From: Phaeospirillum sp.
GTDB taxonomy: Bacteria > Pseudomonadota > Alphaproteobacteria > Rhodospirillales > Magnetospirillaceae
Length of the DNA: 64,000 nt
Assembly: GCA_030651575.1 (NCBI GenBank)
Contig: JAUSFB010000073.1
Location: 62,001 to 126,000 of the forward strand
Direction: 5' to 3'
Shown here: positions 1-7,248 of the stretch, one piece after another
Numbering within the stretch: position 1 is the first letter of the stretch
Layout of the letters: each line of letters starts with the position of its first letter
Program-made: the position numbers and the translations under genes
Notes under the pieces: generated by a model
Told to the model about the DNA's origin: nothing
What the model saw: the letters and a program-made list of their open reading frames with translations, nothing else
Databases searched by the model: none

Positions 1-90
1 CTTAATGCATTTACGCACCTACAGTGCCACGAGGTATTTTGATATTCAAGGAATTTTGTTTATGTGATGCATCGGCGTTACTGAACGTAT

Positions 91-100
91 ACTAGTACAT
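91..100. repeat. Inverted-repeat arm left of the serine recombinase
   Basis: The 10-bp sequence ACTAGTACAT occurs here and its exact reverse complement at 1199-1208, so the two arms bracket the recombinase gene. Similarity extends weakly outward (GAA-GT before each arm when oriented alike). The rest of 1-310 is AT-rich and no gene was found in it. A recombination or operator site for the recombinase is an inference. Confidence 0.4.
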
Positions 101-310
101 ATCTCAAACAAACTTGTTGCTAGATGCATTTACAGGCCAAACATCTTGTGTAACTCGTGGTTCGGCCTCGCTGACGGGCCAAACCGAGGTCGTCGGTGTC
201 CCCGCCCCTGCCGTTGGTGTCTGACGTTGCCCTCGGACAGTCCCCGTCTTCTCCGAGCCCGTCGGATAGGCCACGGGTGGCCCCTCGGTGGTGAGGTGGT
301 GCGGGTGGCA

Positions 311-1000
311 TCAGGTGACGGCAGTGGCCTCCAGCCGGACCAGCAGACGCCGTACGGCTCCGAATGACCACTCTGCCTTGCCGGTGGCGGTCGGGACATT
401 CGCGGTTGTCAGCCAGTCGCCAATGGCCCGGATCGAGGTCTCTCCGCACGCGCAGGAATCGACGACGATCTGGCACAGGTCGGCATCCATCGACGCCCTG
501 GCCGACGCCTTGGCCGCTCGTGCGGCCAATGTATCGACGTTCCGGCACTCGGCCAGCCTGGGGTTGCCCAGCACCACGCCACGGGCGCGGGCGGCGGCAA
601 GGGCGGCTTTGGTGCGGGCCGATATCATCCGCCGTTCCTCGTCGGCGACCATCGCCATGATACCGATGGTCAACCGGTTCGCGTTCGGCATGTCGGCACA
701 GACGAACTCGACGCCTGCCTTTTCAAGTCCGAGGAGGAAGTGAGCGTCACGGCTCAGTCGGTCGAGCTTGGCGATCAGCAGTACTGCGCGATGGCGGCGG
801 GCGGCAGCAAGGGCGAGTTGGAGTTGGGGGCGATCTGATCGCTTTCCACTTTCGATCTCCGTGAACTCGGACACCAGTTCCCAGCTTCCTCCATTGAGGA
901 ACTCGGTAACGGCATGGCGCTGGCCTTCCAGCCCCAGACCGGAACGCCCCTGCTGTTGGGTCGAGACTCGGTAGTAACTCACGAACTTGCCCGATGCCAT
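311..1000 (-). CDS. Serine recombinase (resolvase/invertase family)
   Basis: Site-specific DNA recombinase of 229 aa. The N-terminal catalytic domain shows the YYRVS motif with the nucleophile Ser13, the AKLDRLSRD segment carrying conserved arginines, and the long E-helix region beginning MVADEERRM. The C-terminal part (about residues 150-229) carries an SIRAIGDWL...W-S-F-G-AVRRLL segment resembling the end of the PF07508-type recombinase domain. ATG at 1000 is chosen because GGAG lies about 8 bases upstream; an in-frame GTG at 1009 is the alternative. It lies at the far end of the island from the integrase and is flanked by inverted repeats. It could resolve replication products or invert a segment outside the window; the substrate is unknown. 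Confidence 0.9.
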   Translation of the reverse strand: MASGKFVSYYRVSTQQQGRSGLGLEGQRHAVTEFLNGGSWELVSEFTEIESGKRSDRPQLQLALAAARRHRAVLLIAKLDRLSRDAHFLLGLEKAGVEFVCADMPNANRLTIGIMAMVADEERRMISARTKAALAAARARGVVLGNPRLAECRNVDTLAARAAKASARASMDADLCQIVVDSCACGETSIRAIGDWLTTANVPTATGKAEWSFGAVRRLLVRLEATAVT

Positions 1001-1145
1001 GCTGGCCACTCCAGTTGATCGCCTTCGCCCTGGTATGATCCCGCCTGCTATACGGTCGTTTTGCAGGAAGGATCAGAGGTAGGACGACGAAAACAGAGCG
1101 AGCGTGACTGGCAGGAGTGTGTCCGGCAAGCTGACCGTATTCACA

Positions 1146-1218
1146 GTACATATGGAGAATGTTGGCGCTTATATGTGTCAAGCGCAAAGATTAGGATGAT
1201 GTACTAGTTGACATTCTC
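1146..1218. repeat. Palindromic region upstream of the recombinase gene (candidate recombination site or operator)
   Basis: The stretch holds AGTACATAT (1146-1154, also present at 95-103), GAGAATGT (1155-1162) with its complement ACATTCTC (1211-1218), and ATGTACTAGT (1199-1208), the mate of 91-100. It is AT-rich and lies 150-220 bases upstream of the recombinase start. The rest of 1001-1364 holds no gene. Nested half-sites of this kind are typical of res sites of serine recombinases; the assignment is inference. Confidence 0.4.
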
Positions 1219-1364
1219 GAAGGAGTACACCTTTTTTGTGGCGTAGGAATTAGTTTCTACAGCCACAACTCGCCTCTAACTCCGGTGAATTTTTGCAAAT
1301 TTTGAATGCTATTACAATACTTTCTTTATTCACCATGGGTTTGCTTGGTGGCGCTCTCGCGGGA

Positions 1365-1496
1365 GGGGGATAAGGGGGTTACGGGGGTCACTCCCAGCCT
1401 AACTCCCCAAACTGTCATTTCACTATTGATCTACCTGAGTAAATGACAGTTTCGGGCGTAGTAGTAAAAGTGACCCCTTTATCCCCCTTATCCCCC
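1365..1496. repeat. Nested inverted repeats next to the primase gene (origin-like)
   Basis: Outer arms at 1365-1391 and 1470-1496 are near-identical reverse complements (about 22 of 27 positions), G-rich on the left and C-rich on the right. Inner arms AAACTGTCATTT (1409-1420) and AAATGACAGTTT (1441-1452) are perfect, with a 20-bp AT-rich centre. The right outer arm overlaps the last codons of the primase gene. Satellite and plasmid replicases often act on an origin beside their own gene. A bidirectional terminator is the alternative, but no T-run follows the stems. Confidence 0.45.
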
Positions 1497-4307
1497 TAAA
1501 TTGACGAGCCGCCAGAGCGCGACCCCCCCGCGCACACCGGCATGCTCAATTTTCATGCTCTCGATGATGCGACCTTTAATACCGCTGAGCCATTCACCAA
1601 GAGCGCGGCCATGAACGCTACCACCCCGGCCCGCGACAGATAGAAGCGCTTCCCGGAATTCAGGCTTAACAAAGTTCCTGGTCCCAGGTGTGATGGCAAG
1701 GTGTTGATCCGTGACTACCGTAATGACCCGATTCACGGTAACGGGCTCCTCTCCAAGGACCTCATTCCACTGAGAAAGAACCTCAATGGCACTTTTCCTT
1801 TCGGGGTCATCTTCCCTGAGTTGGACCTGAGTACCAACGGCATCGGGCTCATCCAGCCACACCAGCGCATCCCGAACCCGCCGAGACCAGTTTGCGAAGC
1901 TGTTCAACGGCTGAACCTTCAGCGAGGAACCAGACACGGCATAGGCCCTAAGGATGGTCAGGGCTGCAATGACGTATTTCCCCCGCTCGCCCTCCACGGC
2001 TTCAATTGGATCAAAATCGAAGGCCAGAAGCTCGGGCCGCTCTACACCTGGATCAAGTCGGCAGACCAACGTCCGCCGCCCCATATCCCCCTTGATCCTG
2101 AAGCTGTTCCCCGTCGCCGCCATCGTCGCGTTGGTCAGCACCTGGGGCGCTCGTGACTCCCCGAGAACCCTCAACTTAACCTCAGTCTGGGTCAGTGCCG
2201 CGCAAAGCTGATCTCCACCAAGGGGGCGGGTGCAGTTGTCGATTGCAATGAAGGGGCTGCCGTCCAGCAATTCCGTGACCAGCCTCTTTTCCAGTTCCGT
2301 ATCGCCGTCAGCCTGCGTAATAACACCCGCCCGGCCACCTGTGGCAATGATGGCGGCAAGGTCCACCAGCTTGGACTTTCCAGAACCTGCCACCGGTGCC
2401 GAGAAGGCATGAAGCGGCGCGGTGTCGAGGCTACGGCGCACCACGCTGGTCAGAACCAGCGACAACCACACGGCCCTGTCGGTCGAGGACACGAACTTGA
2501 ACGTCCCCACCAAGTCGGTTAACAGAGTCAGCGCCGCCAGGGCATCCTCATGCGTCGGCATGTCCAGCAGTTCCGGGAATTCCGCGTTCGGCTGGTAGAG
2601 AATACCGGTCGTCGGATCGTAACCGGGGGTATTGAGGATAGAGCCATCTGCCCGAAGCGTTGGCGTGGTAACGAATCCGGTCAACGTTGGTAATAACCAG
2701 TCACCAACACGGCTAAGGTAAGTAGATGCAACGTCGTTCGGGCACTTGGTTTGAACCTTGTCATTCTTGCGAGCGTCAAATTTCTCGAATTTGGCAACTC
2801 TCATCGCCCGTTCACAGAGATTATTCGCATCAACCGGGTACAGCCGGGTCGTCTTGAGCTTCTCGCCCTTGAATGTAGGGACTTCCTGCTCTCCAAGTCG
2901 GACAACCCGGTCACCACGCTGAAAAATGCCAGGATCACCGGCAATCAGGGCCTGCTCCATTGCATCAACACTGGCAGGTAGCTCGCTCGGAATGAGTTCG
3001 ATCAAAGGCCGGTCCTGATGATCGAATGAAGCATTATCCTTCAGGTCCTTGAGTTCCTTCTGCAACTTCCTTAAAGGGATATCCAGGCGGCTTTTCTTTC
3101 GAACATGTTGAAGGATACTCTCCACAAGGATAGGGGACAGAGACGGGGACCTGTGGACCCGCTTCAAGCAGGCATTGACCCCGGCCAGCCTCTGTTCTCC
3201 TCCAAGTGCATCTTCCATGTCGATATTGAATATCTCGATGATCTCGCTGTAACTGCGCTCTTGTTCGTCACCATCGAAATCTAGGCCCAAGTCGAACTTG
3301 TCCCTCTCGGAGAGACCTGCGTCCCAGCCCTTGGGCAGGAGCCTCCCCCTCTCTCGAACATCACGAACAAAAAGCCGGATCAGCTTTCGGATACCCTCTT
3401 TAGGGTCCAAATTGTCACCGGAAACCTGTTCGGTGAACGACGCGCACCACTCCTCGATCATTCCAAGAGCTTCGCGTAACGTCCGCTCTCCCCTGAGAAC
3501 GGCATAGGCAAAAAGCCCCGCCTTCCTCGTACATTCATCATCCCTCGATGACCTTGGAACCATCTCGGTCAACCCGGCGGAACCGCCTGCGGAGAGCCGA
3601 ACCCCTTGGCCACCAAGCACCACCCGCAACGACTTCTCGAAATCCACGGGCAGGCTGGGAACGTCCTTAAACACGTCCACCAGATCCACGCCACCTTCGA
3701 CGATATAGGGTGCCCGCGTCTTGGGGTGGATCGACGGAGGCAGGACGACCTGGGTGCCCTTGGAGAGCAATTCACAGATCGTGTTGCCCTCCATATCCTT
3801 GATGCGGAAGGTCTTCTCACCGCTGTAGCGGTAGACGACCACATACCCCTTCGCGCCGACCCGCCGCCAGGGCGACTTGATGGTCATAAAGCCTTCGAGG
3901 ATCTCCAGGATTTTGCCATCCACGGTGTCCACGTCGAAGGCGACCAGCCCACTCGTCGGCCCCAGAGGGAGACCCATATTGCAGTCGCCCATGCTCGCGA
4001 GCCAGCTCGCCTGCTCTTGAGCATCAGGCATCCGTTCCCCGTAGGCATGCCAGCCACGGATGGCAGGCTGCTTGCCAGGAGACTTGACCCACCCACTGAT
4101 AGGGGCATCGAAGGCGATCAGGGGGATGACCGGTAAACCAGCGTCCCAATGACGTTGAGCATGGGTCCTGAAGATGTTCCGGGTTCCAGAATCCGAGTGG
4201 CTAGCGGCTTGAGAATTATCGGTATTTCCGCTAATCTCTACCTCGTCCTCCCCATTTTCATATTCTCCGTCCCCGCCGGGGCGGGCGTGTCCGTCAGGCG
4301 GCGACAT
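1488..4307 (-). CDS. Primase-polymerase / helicase replication protein
   Basis: A 939-aa replication protein. The N-terminal part matches bifunctional primase-polymerase (Prim-Pol) domains: a GLPVIPL-type start near residue 57, a KQPA...W segment, and the acidic DVD motif (Asp125 and Asp127) in LVAFDVDTVDG. A central linker with many charged residues follows. The C-terminal half has a P-loop (APVAGSGKSK, about residue 640) and a FIAIDN Walker B-like segment, consistent with a helicase ATPase as in phage and satellite replicases. ATG 4307 is chosen over the upstream in-frame ATG 4352, because it overlaps the stop of the preceding excisionase gene by 14 bases, suggesting coupled translation. 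Directly downstream lies the origin-like inverted repeat. It is likely the initiator or primase of the island. Confidence 0.85.
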   Translation of the reverse strand: MSPPDGHARPGGDGEYENGEDEVEISGNTDNSQAASHSDSGTRNIFRTHAQRHWDAGLPVIPLIAFDAPISGWVKSPGKQPAIRGWHAYGERMPDAQEQASWLASMGDCNMGLPLGPTSGLVAFDVDTVDGKILEILEGFMTIKSPWRRVGAKGYVVVYRYSGEKTFRIKDMEGNTICELLSKGTQVVLPPSIHPKTRAPYIVEGGVDLVDVFKDVPSLPVDFEKSLRVVLGGQGVRLSAGGSAGLTEMVPRSSRDDECTRKAGLFAYAVLRGERTLREALGMIEEWCASFTEQVSGDNLDPKEGIRKLIRLFVRDVRERGRLLPKGWDAGLSERDKFDLGLDFDGDEQERSYSEIIEIFNIDMEDALGGEQRLAGVNACLKRVHRSPSLSPILVESILQHVRKKSRLDIPLRKLQKELKDLKDNASFDHQDRPLIELIPSELPASVDAMEQALIAGDPGIFQRGDRVVRLGEQEVPTFKGEKLKTTRLYPVDANNLCERAMRVAKFEKFDARKNDKVQTKCPNDVASTYLSRVGDWLLPTLTGFVTTPTLRADGSILNTPGYDPTTGILYQPNAEFPELLDMPTHEDALAALTLLTDLVGTFKFVSSTDRAVWLSLVLTSVVRRSLDTAPLHAFSAPVAGSGKSKLVDLAAIIATGGRAGVITQADGDTELEKRLVTELLDGSPFIAIDNCTRPLGGDQLCAALTQTEVKLRVLGESRAPQVLTNATMAATGNSFRIKGDMGRRTLVCRLDPGVERPELLAFDFDPIEAVEGERGKYVIAALTILRAYAVSGSSLKVQPLNSFANWSRRVRDALVWLDEPDAVGTQVQLREDDPERKSAIEVLSQWNEVLGEEPVTVNRVITVVTDQHLAITPGTRNFVKPEFREALLSVAGRGGSVHGRALGEWLSGIKGRIIESMKIEHAGVRGGVALWRLVNLGG

Positions 4308-4488
4308 GACGGCTCTCCCGCGCCGGGAGTGCGGACAGCCAAGCGTCAACATCGGTGCGGCGGATCACGACCTTCCGGCCAACTTTGAGGGCGGGGATTT
4401 CCCCGCCCTCGATCCGGCGCTTGATGGTGCTGATGGATAGGCCGGTGTAGGCGCAGGTGGCATTGAGTGAAAGGAGTTCGGGCGTCAT
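4294..4488 (-). CDS. AlpA/excisionase-type helix-turn-helix protein
   Basis: A 64-aa MerR/AlpA-like DNA-binding protein. The sequence LNATCAYTGLSISTIKRRIEGGEIPALKVGRKVVIRRTDVDAWL (written here only as pattern: helix-turn-helix, then a beta wing, then a DVDAWL end) is typical of the helix_turn_helix_17 family used as excisionases and as activators of integrase in P4-like elements. Confidence 0.8.
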   Translation of the reverse strand: MTPELLSLNATCAYTGLSISTIKRRIEGGEIPALKVGRKVVIRRTDVDAWLSALPARESRHVAA

Positions 4489-4864
4489 GACAGGTCCCCA
4501 GGTCTGAACCATGAGGCCACGCAGGCCACACTTGGTTCGATAAACCCTAGAAGACCAACTCGGGTGAGGTTTGACGCGCCCCCTGGTCCGGGGTTCCCTC
4601 AAGTATGAGGCTAGCTTTCGGCATCAGAAGTTAGCGCGGGCTCTGCATAACGCCCCTCTCTGACGGTCTCACCCAGCATCGCCGACTTGTCGAACGTGCG
4701 AGGTCTCCCATTCCAACGGCTTTCGCCATTGCTGCCAAGCTACCGTACTTGGTCCGCCCCTGCCTCACCTTGTCATCGGCGCACATAGGACATTGCATAA
4801 GAGGGAGTCTAGGAGACCCAACTAGAAAGTTCAAGCCTTTCGAAGTGATACGACGTTTGGGCTC
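4489..4864. other. Intergenic region between excisionase and integrase genes
   Basis: There is no convincing gene. A 67-codon minus-strand frame with a CPMC motif exists at 4631-4834 but lacks a ribosome site and further support. The excisionase promoter should lie near 4490-4600. Confidence 0.4.
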
Positions 4865-6067
4865 TCACCCCCCCACCACCGACAGGACGTACCGTGCCCA
4901 TGCCGACATTGCGGCCCTCTTTTCTTCGAGGTAATCGTGGCGGTCATAGACCTTGTTGCCAATGCCCTTGATCACGTGGTTCAGGGCGCGCTCTCGATGC
5001 TCCTCGCGGATTTGCAGCGCCGACATGCCGGTGGTGGTGGTCCTTCTGAAATCGTGGAACGTCCACCCGGTCACCTTGCTCACCTTATCGAGGATTTCCT
5101 TCAGGCCACGCTGCCCGGCATAGGGCTTCGCCCCCTCGACGGTGAAGACGAACTTGCATGGATCGCCCAGCCTCGGCAGCGCTTCCAAGATCGCCTTGAC
5201 CTCAGGGGCCAGCGGCATGACGTGGTCACGCTTCACCTTCTGATTGCGGGCCTTGGGCAGCGTCCAGATTTCAGCATCAAGGTCCAGTTCGGACCATTCC
5301 ATGCACCTGATTTCGTCGCGGCGATGGCCGGTGAGGATCATCAACTTGACGAACCCCCGGCTCGGATCGGTCAGGCTGTCCGCAGCCGCCCAGATGGCCT
5401 TTAGCTCATCAGCGGACAGCACCCGGTCCTTCGGGGCTTCCTTGACCCTCTTCTTCACCACCATGGCGACGTTGACCTCGATCCACTCCTTCTCGACGGC
5501 CCAGGTCAGCATGTGCTTGATCACCGTCAGCACCCGGTTCACCTGGGCCTTCATGCCCTTTTTGATTTGCAGATCGTCCAGCAGTTCGACCACATCGGCG
5601 CGGCGCAATTCCACCAGCAGCTTGTTGCCGAGCTTCGGAACGACATGGTTGTTCAGCATGGCCTCGGTGTTTTTCCATTTGGCCTGATTGGGTTTGCAGT
5701 AGGTCTCGACGTAATCAGCAGCGACCTGCTTCACCGCCCTGGCCCTGGCAACGTCCTCGGCAGCCTGAGCGACGGCAGCAGTAGCGGCGGCATCCTCCTC
5801 GGCCACGAGGTCACGCCCGACCGAGGCGGCAGCCGTCAGCGCCTTCGCCCTAGCCCTGGCATCGGTCAGGGTGATGGTGGGATAGGTGCCGTGGGTGACG
5901 CGCCGCTGGGGATGCCCCTTGACGCGATACTGGATGCTCCAAGATTTCGTTCCTGAGGTGGTCACCCTGAGGCTCAAGCACGGGGTGGTCTCGTCGGTGA
6001 CGACCAATCGACCATCGGCTGGGGGCTGAAGGCTCTTGATATAGAAGTCGGTGAATTTGGCCTTCAT
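4865..6067 (-). CDS. P4-type tyrosine recombinase (integrase)
   Basis: A 400-aa integrase that inserts and excises the element. Residues 1-90 form the DUF4102 arm-binding domain (TDFYIKSLQPP start, LSLRV, and YPTITLTDARARA). A core-binding helical domain spans about 110-205. The catalytic domain holds Arg249 in LTGHRRDE, Lys near 278, the H338-D-F-R341 box, His364 and the nucleophile Tyr374, followed by the DYLEEKR segment usual in P4 integrases. All catalytic residues are present, so the enzyme should be active. It sits at the edge of the island reading inward, as expected beside an attachment site. Confidence 0.93.
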   Translation of the reverse strand: MKAKFTDFYIKSLQPPADGRLVVTDETTPCLSLRVTTSGTKSWSIQYRVKGHPQRRVTHGTYPTITLTDARARAKALTAAASVGRDLVAEEDAAATAAVAQAAEDVARARAVKQVAADYVETYCKPNQAKWKNTEAMLNNHVVPKLGNKLLVELRRADVVELLDDLQIKKGMKAQVNRVLTVIKHMLTWAVEKEWIEVNVAMVVKKRVKEAPKDRVLSADELKAIWAAADSLTDPSRGFVKLMILTGHRRDEIRCMEWSELDLDAEIWTLPKARNQKVKRDHVMPLAPEVKAILEALPRLGDPCKFVFTVEGAKPYAGQRGLKEILDKVSKVTGWTFHDFRRTTTTGMSALQIREEHRERALNHVIKGIGNKVYDRHDYLEEKRAAMSAWARYVLSVVGG

Positions 6068-6415
6068 GGCTACACGTCCAATTCCTGGGGCTTCGCTGGG
6101 GCTTCACTTTTGCTTGGCTGTCAGGGAACCTTCCTGAACGGTCCAGTTGGGTAAGATTACAGAAAAATGGCTGAAATACAAGGATTTCACCCATTGCCCT
6201 GATCCAGCCAGACCCAACCGGAACCCGCCAGAAGCGCCATGATACGCTTCTCCTAGACGTGAAGCCTCCCTGTTTGACTTTACCCCCTTGGGCAACCAAG
6301 GGGGTTCCTTTTTCAAGGGGTTGGCTGATGGCTAATCCTGTCGCTCCGAGGCTCATGGACCGTTTTTAATTATCGGAACTGCCACGCCGCCCAATACCTC
6401 ATCGCAAGGAGCAGA
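6068..6415. other. Island-chromosome boundary region without a gene
   Basis: The 348 bases between the integrase and norF hold no convincing gene and no recognisable tRNA. They contain a strong rightward terminator (6282-6313). The right attachment site of the island is expected here, but its partner at the left end is outside the window. Confidence 0.4.
6282..6313 (+). terminator. Rho-independent terminator reading rightward, without an obvious gene
   Basis: A perfect 10-bp stem ACCCCCTTGG / CCAAGGGGGT encloses the GNRA-type loop GCAA and is followed by TCCTTTTTC. The T-run is on the plus strand only. No plus-strand gene was seen upstream, so it may end a small RNA or the remains of a gene split by the island. 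Confidence 0.7.
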
Positions 6416-6682
6416 TCACTTGACGATTTTACCGACCCAAAAGGCGCCCAACACAATCAACGCAATGGCAATAAGAAACACGCCAAACACCGCTTTCCAG
6501 CCCGAGGGGCTGCGGCGCAGGTTGAGGTAGGCCCACAGGATCAGCACCGCCTTCAGGACTCCGGCGCCCATGGCCGCCAGTGTCGAAGCGATGCTCTGAT
6601 CGGAGATCGCGGCCCAGAGCGACAGTCCGGTCAAGGCCATCATCAGGCCCCAAGCCCGCAGCAAGGTAAAGGCGGACGGCAT
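6416..6682 (-). CDS. norF: NorF-like small membrane protein
   Basis: An 88-aa hydrophobic protein with three predicted membrane segments (about residues 9-27, 38-53 and 63-84). It resembles the cytochrome c oxidase subunit IV-like NorF that assists assembly or activity of cytochrome c-dependent nitric oxide reductase. The start at 6682 lies 5 bases after the norE stop, so it is the last gene of the nor operon. A longer upstream in-frame reading overlaps norE and is rejected. The family is weakly conserved; position is the main support. Confidence 0.75.
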   Translation of the reverse strand: MPSAFTLLRAWGLMMALTGLSLWAAISDQSIASTLAAMGAGVLKAVLILWAYLNLRRSPSGWKAVFGVFLIAIALIVLGAFWVGKIVK

Positions 6683-6687
6683 GGCGC

Positions 6688-7248
6688 TCACCGGATCAGG
6701 TAGACGATGGGATACAACAATACCCAGATCAAATCGACCATGTGCCAGAAGGAGACGCAGGTCTCCACATTCTCCAGCGATGGCTTCCAGACGACAATGG
6801 CCATGATCACCAGCCCCAGCACCACATGGGCGGCATGAAAACCGGTCATCAGATAGAACAGGGTCCAGAAGGTATCGGTCTCGATGCCGAAGCCCTGGGC
6901 AGCCTTGTCGGAGTATTCCGCCAGCTTGACCCCCAGGAATCCCAGCCCCAGCAAGGCCGCCCCACCCAGCCACAGCCGGCAGCGGCGGATATCTCCCATG
7001 CCTCTGGCATTTACCGCTAAGGCGGCTGCCAAGCCGCTGGTCAGCAGCAGCATGGTGTTGACGCCGCCGACCAGCCGGTCAAGCCTGACCTGATCGGCCA
7101 GAAACATGGCGGGATGCAGCACGCGGCTGACGGAGAAGGCGGCGAAGAAGGCCCCGAACACCATCAGTTCGCTGAGGATCAGCACCCACATCAGGGGATT
7201 GCCCGGAAGTTCGGACAGAGCGCCCCAATTCTCGGTATCGTCGCTCAT
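6688..7248 (-). CDS. norE: NorE, cytochrome c oxidase subunit III-like protein
   Basis: A 186-aa membrane protein of the CoxIII family, with about five transmembrane helices, the WVLILSELMVFGAFF first helix and the later FYLMTGFHAAHVVLG helix that is diagnostic of subunit III. NorE supports nitric oxide reductase function but is not a catalytic subunit. Its ATG at 7248 overlaps the norD stop in an ATGA junction, indicating translational coupling. Confidence 0.9.
   Translation of the reverse strand: MSDDTENWGALSELPGNPLMWVLILSELMVFGAFFAAFSVSRVLHPAMFLADQVRLDRLVGGVNTMLLLTSGLAAALAVNARGMGDIRRCRLWLGGAALLGLGFLGVKLAEYSDKAAQGFGIETDTFWTLFYLMTGFHAAHVVLGLVIMAIVVWKPSLENVETCVSFWHMVDLIWVLLYPIVYLIR

Larger units (their letters stand above)
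1..6067. mobile_element. Integrative element / phage-satellite-like island (left end outside window)
   Basis: All recognisable genes lie on the minus strand in the order integrase, excisionase, primase-helicase, origin-like repeat, serine recombinase. This int-xis-replication layout is that of P4/PICI-type satellites and similar integrative elements. The DNA between genes is AT-richer than the flanking chromosome. The integrase start at 6067 marks the inner side of the right edge, so attR should lie in 6068-6280. No tRNA 3-prime end could be recognised there. No capsid, conjugation or defence gene is visible, but the left part is cut off by the window. Confidence 0.7.

Noticed and set aside
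4631-4834. A small minus-strand frame with CPMC
   Set aside because: There is no ribosome site, the composition is poor, and it is isolated from its neighbours.
6068-6280. A tRNA or tmRNA 3-prime end as attachment site of the island
   Set aside because: No T-arm motif or acceptor stem could be found on either strand.
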